Source of the DNA: Candidatus Gastranaerophilales bacterium
GTDB lineage: Bacteria; Cyanobacteriota; Vampirovibrionia; Gastranaerophilales; Gastranaerophilaceae
Direction of reading: 5' to 3'
Assembly: GCA_944325005.1 (NCBI GenBank)
Contig: CALUYO010000006.1
Span: 1-64,000, forward strand
DNA: 64,000 nt
Shown: positions 1-8,769 of the stretch, piece by piece
Numbering within the stretch: position 1 is the first letter of the stretch
How the letters are laid out: every line of letters starts with the position of its first letter
Notes under the pieces: model-generated
Database searches by the model: none
What the model saw: the letters and a program-made list of their open reading frames with translations, nothing else
What the model was told of the DNA's origin: nothing
Program-made: the position numbers and the translations under genes

Positions 1-2
1 GG

Positions 3-383
3 TACGAAATTATGCTTGAAGAAAACACCCAATGTATTGCAAGTGCCCTAAGAAACGCAATAATAAACCTCGATATATTTCAAGAAGGCTTTGAAAAACT
101 AATGCCAAGCTACGTCGGCTCATCAATTATCAACAAGCCTGCTTACCTAAAAAGAAATGAAAAATTTCACAGAAACTTACACCAAGAATTCGTTCCAACT
201 ATTGATGAGACAATAAAAATGATTGATGTGTGGCTTAAGTTCAAAAACTCTCAACCCTGCACAAATGCACCTAATATGAAAATTGCAGAGGTTTTGGAAA
301 ATCGCAAGAAACAGAATATTGATAAAAATTTGCTTGATGATTTTATGCTTGCAACTGAGGCGAAAACAATTCAGCGAAACGGA
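3..383 (+). pseudogene. Mu-type transposase, C-terminal remnant (runs off window start)
   Basis: The frame is open to the left edge, so no start is visible. The residues resemble the C-terminal part of Mu-like integrase-fold transposases: a stretch like 'VPTIDETIKMIDVWL' (a 'vPTieea...W' pattern), then 'QPCTN', 'IAEVL', 'IDKNLLDDFM' and 'KTIQRNG'. No DDE catalytic residues lie in the window. Near position 372-386 the reading frame passes without a break into sequence that resembles HipA, at the local motif RNG-MGALTY, so the transposase has lost its own end. Family assignment is by pattern only. The rest of the element, if present, lies to the left of this window. Confidence 0.5.
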
Positions 384-946
384 ATGGGTGCTTTGACTTA
401 TAAGCCGGAACACATATTTGAAACGGAAAACAAAATTTATGATTATGATATTCTTGCTCAAGAGTGTTCAAAAATACTGGAATCACAGGATTCTGATAAC
501 TTAGACGAACTTTTTTAGCTTGGAGATTCATCTGGCAGCGAAAGACCAAAAATTTTGACTTCTATAAATGATGAAGACTGGATAATTAAATTTCCGTCAT
601 CAGTTGACCCTAAAAATATTGGTAAAAAAGAGTATCAATACTCATTATGCGCAAAAGATTGCGGAATAAATATGCCAGAAACACGCCTCTTTCCATCAAA
701 AATTTGTTCTGGGTATTTTACTGTAAAAAGGTTTGACCGCACAAATGGAAAAATGGGCAAAAAAGTTCATATGGTATCGGGCAGCGGATTGTTAGAAACA
801 AGTCACGGGCTGCCTAATCTGGATTACAATATATATTGATGAAACTTACGCTTGAGATTACAAGAAATTACAAAGATATTATCTTCCATATTGCCTTAGA
901 TATTCAAGACAAATGTTTTAAATCCCACAATGAGAGCTTTTTATAA
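384..946 (+). pseudogene. HipA-like kinase remnant, truncated and broken
   Basis: HipA-type toxin kinases phosphorylate a tRNA synthetase or a similar target. Here only a middle part survives. It starts in the same frame as the transposase remnant with a 'MGALTYKPE' motif, continues through 'DNLDELF', hits an in-frame TAG at 516-518, and resumes with 'LGDSSGSERPKI', 'DWIIKFP', 'FTVKRFDR', 'MVSGSGLL' and 'LPNLDYN', all in HipA order. A TGA at 837-839 ends that frame. The homology then seems to go on in another frame from 839 ('LTLEITRNYKD' to 'SHNESFL') until a TAA at 944-946. The N-terminal region and the C-terminal catalytic half are missing. No HipB-like antitoxin is next to it. Clearly non-functional. 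Confidence 0.6.
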
Positions 947-2323
947 TTATATATTTTCATTAATTTTATACAAATCTACGCCTCCAACGGCTTTATAAAG
1001 GCCTATTGTAGATATTAATGAATTTATTTTATTTGAAACCTCGTCTTTTTTCACCATCAGATAAGCTTCTTTAGCGTATAGAACATCTAAATCACTTGCA
1101 GATCCGATGTCTTTTTTATCTTTTACTAAAGAATATGTTTGTTTTTGCATATTTAAGCGGCTTAAGCTCTGTTTATAATTGTCCTGCATTTCTTTATATT
1201 CCACAAGTCCTGAATTTATATCTTTTATGCCTGTTAAAATTGCTTTTTGATAATTATTCAAAGCTTCTTCATACTGGAATTTTTTTAATTTGAAGAGTGC
1301 AATTTTTCTTCCTCCCGCAAACAGGTCAATGGAGGGTAAAACGCCTGCGCTGAACATTTGCGAAACAGAATTAAACAATGTATCTAAATGGTATGCATTT
1401 AAGCCTATTTGTCCAAATATTATAAATTTTGGCAGAAATTCTCGTTTGGCAACTCTTACGTCAAAACCTATACGTTTGATATTTGCTTCTTCCTGAAGAA
1501 AGTCGGGGCGGTTTTCAATAATTTCTGTACTATATTCAGACGGAATACCATTTATTAGTGTAATATTATTATAATTGTTTCGAGCAATATCCGCGGAAGA
1601 ATCTGAAAGATAAACGCGCATTGTATTAATTAAAATATCGCGGGTTTTTGTATGTCTGTTATATTCTTCTTTTAATGTGGTAAGAATTCTTTGTTCTGCC
1701 AGTAAATCGTTGATTGAACAAAGTCCTATATCATATTTATCTTTTACTTTTGATACAATTTCTTCCTGCGTTTTTATGAGTTCATTCTGAATTGCCAGAA
1801 ATTCATCCGCTCTTATGAGGTTAAAATAATCAGATGCAAAATCTGATGTCAAAGCAATATAAGTTGCACGTTCAGCCTGTTTAACTATTTCAAGCTGTTG
1901 TTTCATGCTTTTTGTTCTAAGTCTGTTTGTGCCCCATATATCTACCTCATAACTTGCGGTTATAGGAAGATAATAGTTATACTGTGCATAACTGGGAATC
2001 TGCATACTGCCGAACTGCTGCATAGATGATCTTAAATCTCTATATAGCTGGCCAGAAAGTCCGATTTGCGGTAACTCGTTAGCAAATTGTATTTTTACTG
2101 CCTGTTCATTTTCTTTTACTTTTAATGCTGCATTTTTCAGGTCGTAATTATTTTCATATAATTTCAAAAGATTACTTGTAAGATTTTCATCATTGTATTT
2201 CTCCCACCATTCAAGGTTCATATATTCAATATGATTTGCTTTCTGGGGTACGGCCGTTTTTGCAAAAGCCGGAGTTTGAAAAACAGCGGATATTAACAGG
2301 GTAATTATAAAAATTTTTTTCAT
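947..2323 (-). CDS. TolC/NodT-family outer membrane efflux protein
   Basis: This is an outer membrane channel of 458 residues that would complete a tripartite drug pump. It has an N-terminal signal peptide (MKKIF..., hydrophobic to about residue 20, likely cut after AFA). The mature part begins with the 'EWWEKYNDENL' type opening common in OprM/NodT-like factors, followed by two long helical repeats rich in Gln, Asn and Lys, with repeat-like stretches such as 'YDLKNAALKV' and 'SSADIARNNY'. No lipobox cysteine is seen. It is transcribed away from the marR-emrA-emrB operon across a 78-bp gap that holds an inverted repeat, which suggests joint control by the MarR protein. The assignment to the outer membrane factor superfamily is secure; the substrate is unknown. 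Confidence 0.85.
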   Translation of the reverse strand: MKKIFIITLLISAVFQTPAFAKTAVPQKANHIEYMNLEWWEKYNDENLTSNLLKLYENNYDLKNAALKVKENEQAVKIQFANELPQIGLSGQLYRDLRSSMQQFGSMQIPSYAQYNYYLPITASYEVDIWGTNRLRTKSMKQQLEIVKQAERATYIALTSDFASDYFNLIRADEFLAIQNELIKTQEEIVSKVKDKYDIGLCSINDLLAEQRILTTLKEEYNRHTKTRDILINTMRVYLSDSSADIARNNYNNITLINGIPSEYSTEIIENRPDFLQEEANIKRIGFDVRVAKREFLPKFIIFGQIGLNAYHLDTLFNSVSQMFSAGVLPSIDLFAGGRKIALFKLKKFQYEEALNNYQKAILTGIKDINSGLVEYKEMQDNYKQSLSRLNMQKQTYSLVKDKKDIGSASDLDVLYAKEAYLMVKKDEVSNKINSLISTIGLYKAVGGVDLYKINENI

Positions 2324-2341
2324 GACTTGTATCCTATAAAT

Positions 2342-2373
2342 TTTTCTTGTGCTATAATTACATCACAAGAAAA
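2342..2373. promoter_or_regulatory. Perfect inverted repeat covering a -10 box: candidate MarR operator
   Basis: The arms TTTTCTTGTG (2342-2351) and CACAAGAAAA (2364-2373) are exact reverse complements around a 12-base spacer. The spacer contains TATAAT at 2353-2358, a consensus -10 box facing the marR gene. A -35 match is weak (TTGTAT at 2328-2333 with long spacing). MarR-family proteins bind such palindromes and repress both their own operon and neighbours, so this is the natural site for the protein encoded at 2402-2860. Confidence 0.6.
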
Positions 2374-2401
2374 CAAAAATGTAAATAAGGCATTATAAAA
2401 A

Positions 2402-2860
2402 ATGTACAGAGAATATTTAAAAGGAAGAATAGGTTCCCTTATTTTTATTACAGGTACCCTGATTAGAGGCTTATCATCACAAACTTTTACCGAAAAAGGT
2501 TTTGAACTTACCCCTGATCAATATGTAATATTATATTTACTTCTTGAAAATGAAGAAATAGTTTATCAAAGACAGTTGGCCGAAATTATGCTGAAGGATA
2601 GGGCAAATATATCAAGAATTATTGACATCATGCACCAAAATGGACTTGTGGAAAAAATTCCTGATTCAAACGGAAGAAAAATATATAAACTTGTAGTGAC
2701 TGAAAAAGGGAAAAAGTTGAGAGATAAAGTTTTTCCGACAGATATAGATTTGAGGGCCATGATAACACAGGATATAACTGAAGACGAACTCGCTGTTACA
2801 TTTAGTACCCTTGAAAAAATGAATATGAATATAAGAGATAAAGTTAAATTACAAATATAA
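2402..2860 (+). CDS. MarR-family transcriptional regulator
   Basis: A 152-residue winged-helix regulator, the normal size for MarR proteins. The DNA-binding part is seen as 'LTPDQYVILYLL', 'QRQLAEIMLKDRANISRIID' (recognition helix, roughly residues 58-80) and 'GLVEKIPDSNGRKIYKLVVTEKG' (wing; a typical D-x-R-K-like turn). It heads an operon with an HlyD-type adaptor and a 14-helix MFS pump, the same layout as E. coli mprA(emrR)-emrA-emrB. It probably represses the pump and is released by a small aromatic ligand; this comes from family knowledge. An inverted repeat upstream is the probable operator. Confidence 0.85.
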   Translation: MYREYLKGRIGSLIFITGTLIRGLSSQTFTEKGFELTPDQYVILYLLLENEEIVYQRQLAEIMLKDRANISRIIDIMHQNGLVEKIPDSNGRKIYKLVVTEKGKKLRDKVFPTDIDLRAMITQDITEDELAVTFSTLEKMNMNIRDKVKLQI

Positions 2861-2873
2861 AAGGAGATATAAA

Positions 2874-3857
2874 GTGGAAGATAAAAAGAAAGCCGAAGAA
2901 ATAATAGAAGTTGAGGATACACGCCCCGAATATATGAAAAAAAGAGTATTAGTTCCGTGTATTACTGCTGTGATATTTTTGATATGCGGTATTTTTTACG
3001 GGGTTCACACTGTTTATTATAAGTCAACTGATGATGCATTTATTGAAGGTCATGTAATAACAGTTGCTCCGCGTGTTGCAGGACCGGTTTTAAAACTTAA
3101 TATTGAAGATAACCAGGAAGTAAAAAAAGGAGATCTTCTGCTTGAAATAGACCCGAACGATTATGATGCAAAACTAAGAGAAACTAAAGCTAAGCTTGAT
3201 GAGGCAAAGGCATCTCTCGTCAGTGCGGAAAATCAGGTTACAAAAAGTTTATCGGATTTAGACTTTGCAAAAAATGATTATGAAAGATATTCAAAAATGC
3301 GGGAAAAAGGTATATCATCAAAACAGGATTATGAGGCAAGTTTAAATAAACTGACTGTTGCTCAGGCAAACAGCAATTCTGCAAATGCAAGATATAACGA
3401 AATTACCGCATCTATAAAAAGACTTGAGGCCGAAGTTGAACAGGATGAATTAAATCTTTCTTACACAAAAATTTATGCTTCATCTGACGGAAGGATTACA
3501 AATCGTACGGTTGAGCAGGGCAACTATGTTCAGGTTGCGCAGCCAATGTTTGCTATTGTACCTGAAAAAATGTGGATTGTTGCCAATTTTAAGGAGACAC
3601 AGCTTGCAAATATGCAGCCCGGACAGCCTGTAAAAATAAAAATAGACACATACGGCGGTAAAAAATTTCAGGGAAAAGTTGACAGCATACAACGTTCAAC
3701 TGGAGCAAGAGCAAGTCTTTTTCCGCCCGAAAATGCTGTAGGAAGTTATGTAAAAATTGTACAGAGAGTTCCCGTAAAAATCGTGTTTACTGAGGATATT
3801 TCAAAATACAATATAGTTCCCGGTATGTCAGTTGTTCCGGAGGTTAAGGTTAAATAA
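2874..3857 (+). CDS. emrA: EmrA-like membrane fusion protein (HlyD family)
   Basis: The periplasmic adaptor links an inner membrane MFS pump with a TolC channel. The protein (327 residues) starts at a GTG preceded by AAAGGAGAT. It has one membrane segment at about residues 24-44, then the lipoyl/barrel-sandwich half motif 'TDDAFIEGHVITVAPRVAGPV', a coiled-coil hairpin (about 95-190), the second lipoyl half 'IYASSDGRITNRTVEQGNYV' and a beta-barrel region. The 'STDDA(F/Y)' opening is typical of EmrA. It lies 13 bp after marR and shares one base with the downstream pump gene, so the three are co-transcribed and probably translationally coupled. Confidence 0.87.
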   Translation: MEDKKKAEEIIEVEDTRPEYMKKRVLVPCITAVIFLICGIFYGVHTVYYKSTDDAFIEGHVITVAPRVAGPVLKLNIEDNQEVKKGDLLLEIDPNDYDAKLRETKAKLDEAKASLVSAENQVTKSLSDLDFAKNDYERYSKMREKGISSKQDYEASLNKLTVAQANSNSANARYNEITASIKRLEAEVEQDELNLSYTKIYASSDGRITNRTVEQGNYVQVAQPMFAIVPEKMWIVANFKETQLANMQPGQPVKIKIDTYGGKKFQGKVDSIQRSTGARASLFPPENAVGSYVKIVQRVPVKIVFTEDISKYNIVPGMSVVPEVKVK

Positions 3858-5401
3858 TGGCAAAAGTTGTTTATAAACATCATCCTGCGCCTTTATGGCT
3901 TGTCGCATTTTCAATACTTTTACCCACATCTTTTGCATGTCTTGCGACTTCTGCCACAAACGTTGCAATTCCGCATATCTCAGGATATTTCGGGTCAACT
4001 ATTGACGAGGCAAACTGGATTATTACATCATATATGATTGCAAATTCCTGTTTAATTTTGATGTCGGGATGGCTTGAAAATGTACTCGGGAGAAAGCGTT
4101 TTTTAAAAATATTCATAGGAATTTTTACACTTGGTTCGTTGATTTGTGCGATGGCGCCAAACCTTAATTTAATGGTACTCGGCAGATTAATTCAAGGAAT
4201 AGGCGGCGGTCCTATGACCCCCTTGGCCCAATCAATTTTGCTTGCGGCTTTTCCGCAGGAAAAAAGGGGAATTGCAATGAGTTTATACGGAATAGCCGTT
4301 ATGGTTTTTGCAATTTTAGGGCCGACATTTGGCGGATTTATTGTTGACAATGCGGACTGGCAGTGGATTTATCTTGTAAATATTCCGGTCGGAATTCTTT
4401 CAATATCAATGGTTCATGCAAATATTGAAGAGTTGGACTTCAGAAAAGAAATCAGAAAAACAGATTTTCTCGGAATGATTTCACTTGTCCTGTGGCTTCT
4501 TTCAATGCAGGTTGTATTAGATAAAGGGCAGCAGTATAACTGGTTTGACTGCGCATGGATAAGCTGGCTTGCAGGATTTTCCGTATGCATGTTTGTATTT
4601 TTTATCATACGTGAATTAGAGAGCAGCGCGCCTCTGATTAATTTAAGATTATTCAAAGACAGAAACTTTTTAATCGGAACAATTCTTGCATCTTCGGTTA
4701 ATATGATAGTATTTTCATCAATAGTGCTTGTACCTCAGTTTTTGCAGAATATGATGGGTTATACTGCGATGCTAAGCGGTTATGCACTCGCACCTCGTAT
4801 AGTATCATGTGTTTTGATGATGATTGCAATAAATCCGTTGATGAAACTTTTTGATAACAGAATTTTAATTTCTATAGGATTTTTCTTTTTGGGAATTTCG
4901 ATTTTGTTCTTTATTAATTTGAATTTATCTGTTTCATTCATTTATATTGCAATACCTCAGGTTTTGATGGGAATAGGGGTTATAATGACATTTATTCCTA
5001 TATCTTCACTTGTTTTGGGAACATTGCCGAAATCAGAATTAACCAACGGTTCAAGCCTTCATAATTTATGCAAAAGTACTATGACGGCAATTGTTGCATC
5101 AGTTGCATCAACACTCGTTGCAAGACACAGCCAGATGCATCAGGTTTATCTTGTTGAAAATTTGTCTAATTTTAATCTGGTATTCCAGCAAAAATTTGCA
5201 TCTCTCTTGAGTACATTTATGTCAAATGCATCAAGTACATTTGCGGCAATAAAAACAAATTCTTATATGTATAAATCCTTGTTAACCCAATCACGTTTAA
5301 TGGCTTATGTGGATGTGTTTGCAATATTTGCACTTATCGCATTTATATTGATCCCGCTTGCACTGTTTTTCAATACGGGAAATAAGCCCAAAAAAGCCTA
5401 A
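3857..5401 (+). CDS. emrB: EmrB-like MFS drug:H+ antiporter (DHA2, 14 TM)
   Basis: The 514-residue polytopic protein has the length and motif pattern of the DHA2 family. Motif C-like sequence lies near 'YGIAVMVFAILGPTFGGFIVD', motif A-like 'GWLENVLGRKRFL' after the second helix, and 'TNVAIPHISGYF' and 'ANWIITSYMIA' in the first two helices are hallmark EmrB segments. The start codon overlaps the emrA stop (TAATG). Together with EmrA and the divergent TolC-like protein it would form an envelope-spanning exporter for hydrophobic or uncoupler-type compounds. The substrate cannot be read from sequence. Confidence 0.88.
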   Translation: MAKVVYKHHPAPLWLVAFSILLPTSFACLATSATNVAIPHISGYFGSTIDEANWIITSYMIANSCLILMSGWLENVLGRKRFLKIFIGIFTLGSLICAMAPNLNLMVLGRLIQGIGGGPMTPLAQSILLAAFPQEKRGIAMSLYGIAVMVFAILGPTFGGFIVDNADWQWIYLVNIPVGILSISMVHANIEELDFRKEIRKTDFLGMISLVLWLLSMQVVLDKGQQYNWFDCAWISWLAGFSVCMFVFFIIRELESSAPLINLRLFKDRNFLIGTILASSVNMIVFSSIVLVPQFLQNMMGYTAMLSGYALAPRIVSCVLMMIAINPLMKLFDNRILISIGFFFLGISILFFINLNLSVSFIYIAIPQVLMGIGVIMTFIPISSLVLGTLPKSELTNGSSLHNLCKSTMTAIVASVASTLVARHSQMHQVYLVENLSNFNLVFQQKFASLLSTFMSNASSTFAAIKTNSYMYKSLLTQSRLMAYVDVFAIFALIAFILIPLALFFNTGNKPKKA

Positions 5402-5406
5402 AACAT

Positions 5407-6636
5407 TTAAATTTTTGTGATAAATTTCAGATAATAAAATTTTACAAGAAAGATTAATGATGCTGTAAATAATATAGCACCAAATATAATAAAAGTGTTT
5501 GCGATTCCTACCATCTGGGCAACGGAGCCGGCTACGAAGTTGCTTATTGATGTTGCTCCCATAAAGCAAACTGTATAAATACTCATTACCCGGCCGCGCT
5601 TATCATCATCTATAACAGACTGTAAAAGAGTACTGTCAGATGTAAATGCCGAGGTCATACCAAAACCTACAAAAAACATAATTATACATGCCATTATGAT
5701 ATGGTTATTAAACCCGAGTTCAATAAATCCGCTGCTTAAAATTATTGCTCCAAAACTTAGAATGTATTTCATACCTTTCAACGTAGTTCTTGATGCAAGA
5801 AATATTGATGCTGATAAGGCGCCAATTCCGGCACTGCTCATTACATAACCGAGAACACGGGCATCAGCATGCAAAATTTCTCTTGTATAAACAGGCATAA
5901 GCATGGGATATGTCAGTGCTATAAAGCTGAAAACAGCCGAAAACAAAAGAAGTACTAAAATTACGTCAGAATGAACAGAATACTCAATTCCTTCTTTTAA
6001 ACTTTCAAATATGGTCTCATTTTTTACTCTGTCTGATTTTTTATCTTCAAATTTCATCATTCCTACAAGAAAAACACATGGCAGAATACATAAAAAGTTT
6101 ATTGCAAAACACCAGCCGGCCCCGACTGCCGATAACAAAACTCCGGCAATGGCAGGACCTAAAAGACGTGCCATATTAAAGCAGGTTGAATTAAGGGAAA
6201 TTGCATTGCTTAAGTCTTTTTTGTCATCAACCAAAAGAACATAAGTTGACTGTCTTAAAGGGGCATCTATCGCGGCTACAATGTTTAAAAATATACCTAA
6301 AATAATTATATTCCATATTTTTAAAAATCCTCCGAGTGTAAATGCAGCCATTAAAAATGCCTGAAGCGCAAAACATATTTGAATAATCATTAATAATTTA
6401 TGTCTGTTGAATTTGTCTACAATTACCCCGGCAAAAGGTGTAATAAGAAACAACGGAATTGTATTTAAAAACATTATACTACCCATCATAAAAGGAGAAT
6501 GCGTCATATCATATACAACCCAGCTCAGGGCAACATTTTGAATCCAAATCCCAACCTGTGAAGTTATAAGTCCGGGAAAAAATAAACGAAAATTTCTGTA
6601 TTTAAGGGATCTGAATGTTGTTTTCAGGCTGTTCAT
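5407..6636 (-). CDS. MFS transporter, EntS/transmembrane secretion effector type
   Basis: A 409-residue, 12-helix major facilitator protein. The N-terminus ('TFRSLKYRNFRLFFPGLITSQVGIWIQNVALSWVVY' in outline) and the loop motif 'FAGVIVDKFNRHKLL' are typical of the MFS_3/EntS group, which includes siderophore exporters and macrolide efflux proteins. A second signature 'DDKRGRVMSIY' lies in the C-terminal half. It converges on emrB with only a few bases between the stops, and its start overlaps the end of the upstream YkgJ-like gene by 35 bp, so these two are one transcription unit. The substrate is unknown. Confidence 0.75.
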   Translation of the reverse strand: MNSLKTTFRSLKYRNFRLFFPGLITSQVGIWIQNVALSWVVYDMTHSPFMMGSIMFLNTIPLFLITPFAGVIVDKFNRHKLLMIIQICFALQAFLMAAFTLGGFLKIWNIIILGIFLNIVAAIDAPLRQSTYVLLVDDKKDLSNAISLNSTCFNMARLLGPAIAGVLLSAVGAGWCFAINFLCILPCVFLVGMMKFEDKKSDRVKNETIFESLKEGIEYSVHSDVILVLLLFSAVFSFIALTYPMLMPVYTREILHADARVLGYVMSSAGIGALSASIFLASRTTLKGMKYILSFGAIILSSGFIELGFNNHIIMACIIMFFVGFGMTSAFTSDSTLLQSVIDDDKRGRVMSIYTVCFMGATSISNFVAGSVAQMVGIANTFIIFGAILFTASLIFLVKFYYLKFITKI

Positions 6637-7237
6637 TTAATTTTTCACCTTCTTCATCAAGAAACCAATCTATAAGCGGTTTTTTCTCTCCAAATTCAAA
6701 TTTAAATCCGTGTTCAAAATCAGGATCGGTTAAAAATTCATAACTTACATTGAAAGCTACAGGTTCTTCTTTTACGCCCAATGCTTTAAATTTTTCCGCT
6801 GAAATTTTATTGCCGCCGTCTTCCATCACATTTGAATAATTATATCCTTTGAAACAGCAGAACGGCACCTTAATTCTGCCATCATTTCCTTTAGTCATTA
6901 AGCCAAAGGTTCTGCAGATAATCCCCCTGTATTCATAAACAGAACATACATTATTTATTAAAAACGGGCAATCATATCTAAAATTTTCACCTTTAAATTC
7001 AGCTTTTTGCTGTCGAAGCTTTTTTACATTTCCGGCAATAGCTTTTTTTGTCTCCAAATCTACCTGCCAGGCACCTATCATCAGATAATCCATTTCAATT
7101 TTTGAATAAGGGAATTGCGCATTTTGACAGCACATTCCACAGCCTTTCTGGCAGCGGATATATGGCTTTTGCCGTTCAAAAAATTTCTGCAATTTTTCAT
7201 CTATAAATTTTAAATACGCAATATAGTTTTGAAGCAT
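6602..7237 (-). CDS. YkgJ-like CxxCxxCC metal-binding protein
   Basis: A 211-residue soluble protein with the cysteine cluster 'CQKGCGMCC' near residues 29-37 and further cysteines at 'DCPFL', 'NVCSVYEYRGIICRTFG' and 'PFCCFKG'. This pattern defines the YkgJ family (putative zinc/iron-chelating domain). The biochemical role of the family is not established. It lies upstream of, and overlaps, the MFS gene on the same strand. The start at 7237 has a GGGAG ribosome site about 10 bases upstream, next to a long inverted repeat. A shorter member of the same family is encoded at 15051-15449. Confidence 0.7.
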   Translation of the reverse strand: MLQNYIAYLKFIDEKLQKFFERQKPYIRCQKGCGMCCQNAQFPYSKIEMDYLMIGAWQVDLETKKAIAGNVKKLRQQKAEFKGENFRYDCPFLINNVCSVYEYRGIICRTFGLMTKGNDGRIKVPFCCFKGYNYSNVMEDGGNKISAEKFKALGVKEEPVAFNVSYEFLTDPDFEHGFKFEFGEKKPLIDWFLDEEGEKLNEQPENNIQIP

Positions 7238-7251
7238 TGTTATATTTCTCC

Positions 7252-7282
7252 CTAATCTGCTGTTTTTAAAACAGCAGATTAG
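7252..7282. repeat. Perfect 14-bp inverted repeat (strong hairpin)
   Basis: CTAATCTGCTGTTT (7252-7265) and its exact reverse complement (7269-7282) are separated by three bases. It lies between the stop of the broken flavodoxin gene and the ribosome-binding site of the YkgJ-like gene, both read leftward. There is no T-run after the stem in the direction of transcription, so it is not a classical terminator. It could act as a weak terminator, a transcript-end stabiliser or a control hairpin for the next gene. Confidence 0.6.
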
Positions 7283-7298
7283 AAAAATTTGTTAATTT

Positions 7299-7857
7299 CT
7301 AAAATGACAAACCTTTGAGCCATTCTTTTATATCATTATCAGTATTGCTGCCGCCTCGTCCGGATATAACAATCGGTTTAAGAACTTTTGCGCCTTTAGC
7401 AAGTTTTGCCATGTCTTTATCAATTGTATAGCCGCCTCCGCCGCCATGGGTAATAAAAGGAACTATTGTTTTTCCTTCAAAATTATTTTCATCCAGGAAT
7501 GTCATAACAGGCGGAGCCATTGTGTACCACCATGCGGGTGTTCCGACAAAAATAACATCATAAGAGGATATGTCTGTATTTTTTATAGGCGGATGAATAT
7601 TCTTTTCTTTTTGTTCTTTGGCTATACCGTATGCTGTTTCATTATAATCTGCAGGATATGGTGTTACAGGCTCTATTCTTTTCGGCAATATATTTTGTAT
7701 TGCCGCCCCATGAAAAGTAAGCTGTCAATATCTTTTTATCCATAAGTCCTCCTTGGTTAGCTGCCTGCGTTGAGCTGCCATTCATAATTGCATAACCTGC
7801 AGCTGCACATATAACAACCAGCAGCGGTAAAATAATAAATAACAATTTTTTCTTCAT
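7299..7857 (-). pseudogene. Membrane-anchored/exported flavodoxin, frameshifted
   Basis: Two reading frames together give one flavodoxin. The first (7857 leftward) has a signal or anchor segment (MKKKLLFIILPLLVVICAAAGYA) followed by the FMN phosphate loop 'AYFSWGGNTKYIAE'. The second frame carries 'RIEPVTPYPADYNE', 'DVIFVGTPAWWYTMAPPV' and 'FITHGGGG'. In intact family members some 10-15 residues (helix 1, 'I...tGaDlf') sit between 'NTK.IAE' and 'IEP..PYP'. Here they are missing and the frame changes within 'GCCGAAAAGAATAGAG', so a small deletion not divisible by three has broken the gene. It sits in a cluster of flavin/NADPH redox genes. An assembly error is possible but the missing helix argues for a real deletion. 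Confidence 0.75.
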
Positions 7858-7870
7858 AAAATCACCTTTT

Positions 7871-8713
7871 TTATTTTGCTAAACCAATTATCATTTCAAC
7901 AGTTGCAGGGTCATAATGGGAGAAGAATAGACTTTTTCCTGTATCGAGTGCCCTAACTTCATCAAGCTCTGCATCTGTTAATTTAAAATCAAATATATTA
8001 ATATTTTGTTCCATACGTTCTTTTTTCACGGATTTTGGAATTACAATAATACCTTCCTGTGTTAAAAATCTCAAGGCAACCTGGGCAGAAGATTTGCCGT
8101 ATTTTTCGCCGATTGAAACAAGTGTTTCATTTTTAAACATATTGTTTTTACCTTCAGCAAAGGGCCCCCAGGCCATAATTTGTGTATTATATTTTTTCAT
8201 AATTTCGCGTGCTTGTTTTTGCTGTTGGAATACATGGGTTTCAACCTGATTAACTGCCGGCTGGATTTCACAAAAATGAGATAAATCTACAAATCTATCT
8301 GGATAAAAGTTACTTACGCCGATTGCTCTTGCTTTACCGGCTTTGTAAGCCTTCTCCATAGCACGATAAGTCCCGTAGTAATCTCCGAAAGGCTGGTGGA
8401 TTAAAAGCAAATCAACATAATCAGTTTGAAGCTTTCTTAATGATTCATCAATTGATTTTGCGGCTTTTTCTTCTCCTGCATTGGAGATCCAAACCTTTGT
8501 GACAAGAAAAAGTTCTTCTCTTTTTACGCCGGATTTTTTAATTGCACTTCCGACACCTTCTTCGTTAAAATATGCCTGTGCTGTATCAATTAACCTGTAA
8601 CCTGTATCAATTGCGTCTTTAACACATCTTTCGCATTCTGCCGGGTCTACCTGAAAAACACCGTAGCCTAAAATTGGCATTTCTACGCCATTATTTAACT
8701 TTACTGTTTCCAT
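7871..8713 (-). CDS. Aldo/keto reductase (2,5-diketogluconate reductase-like)
   Basis: An NADPH-dependent carbonyl reductase with the (beta/alpha)8 AKR fold, 280 residues. Signatures are '[11 protein letters not shown]' at the N-terminus, '[18 protein letters not shown]' with the catalytic Asp and Tyr, the Lys in 'LFLVTKVWI', His in 'DLLLIHQPF', 'AIGVSNF' and the cofactor-binding '[14 protein letters not shown]'. I chose the ATG at 8713 because AAGGAGAAT precedes it; the frame stays open 17 codons further upstream but without a ribosome site. It is flanked by flavin proteins in one leftward cluster. The substrate is unknown. Confidence 0.88.
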   Translation of the reverse strand: METVKLNNGVEMPILGYGVFQVDPAECERCVKDAIDTGYRLIDTAQAYFNEEGVGSAIKKSGVKREELFLVTKVWISNAGEEKAAKSIDESLRKLQTDYVDLLLIHQPFGDYYGTYRAMEKAYKAGKARAIGVSNFYPDRFVDLSHFCEIQPAVNQVETHVFQQQKQAREIMKKYNTQIMAWGPFAEGKNNMFKNETLVSIGEKYGKSSAQVALRFLTQEGIIVIPKSVKKERMEQNINIFDFKLTDAELDEVRALDTGKSLFFSHYDPATVEMIIGLAK

Positions 8714-8769
8714 TTTTATTCTCCTTATATTTAAACATAACATTTGATAGCAGCTTTCAGTCAAGCTGT

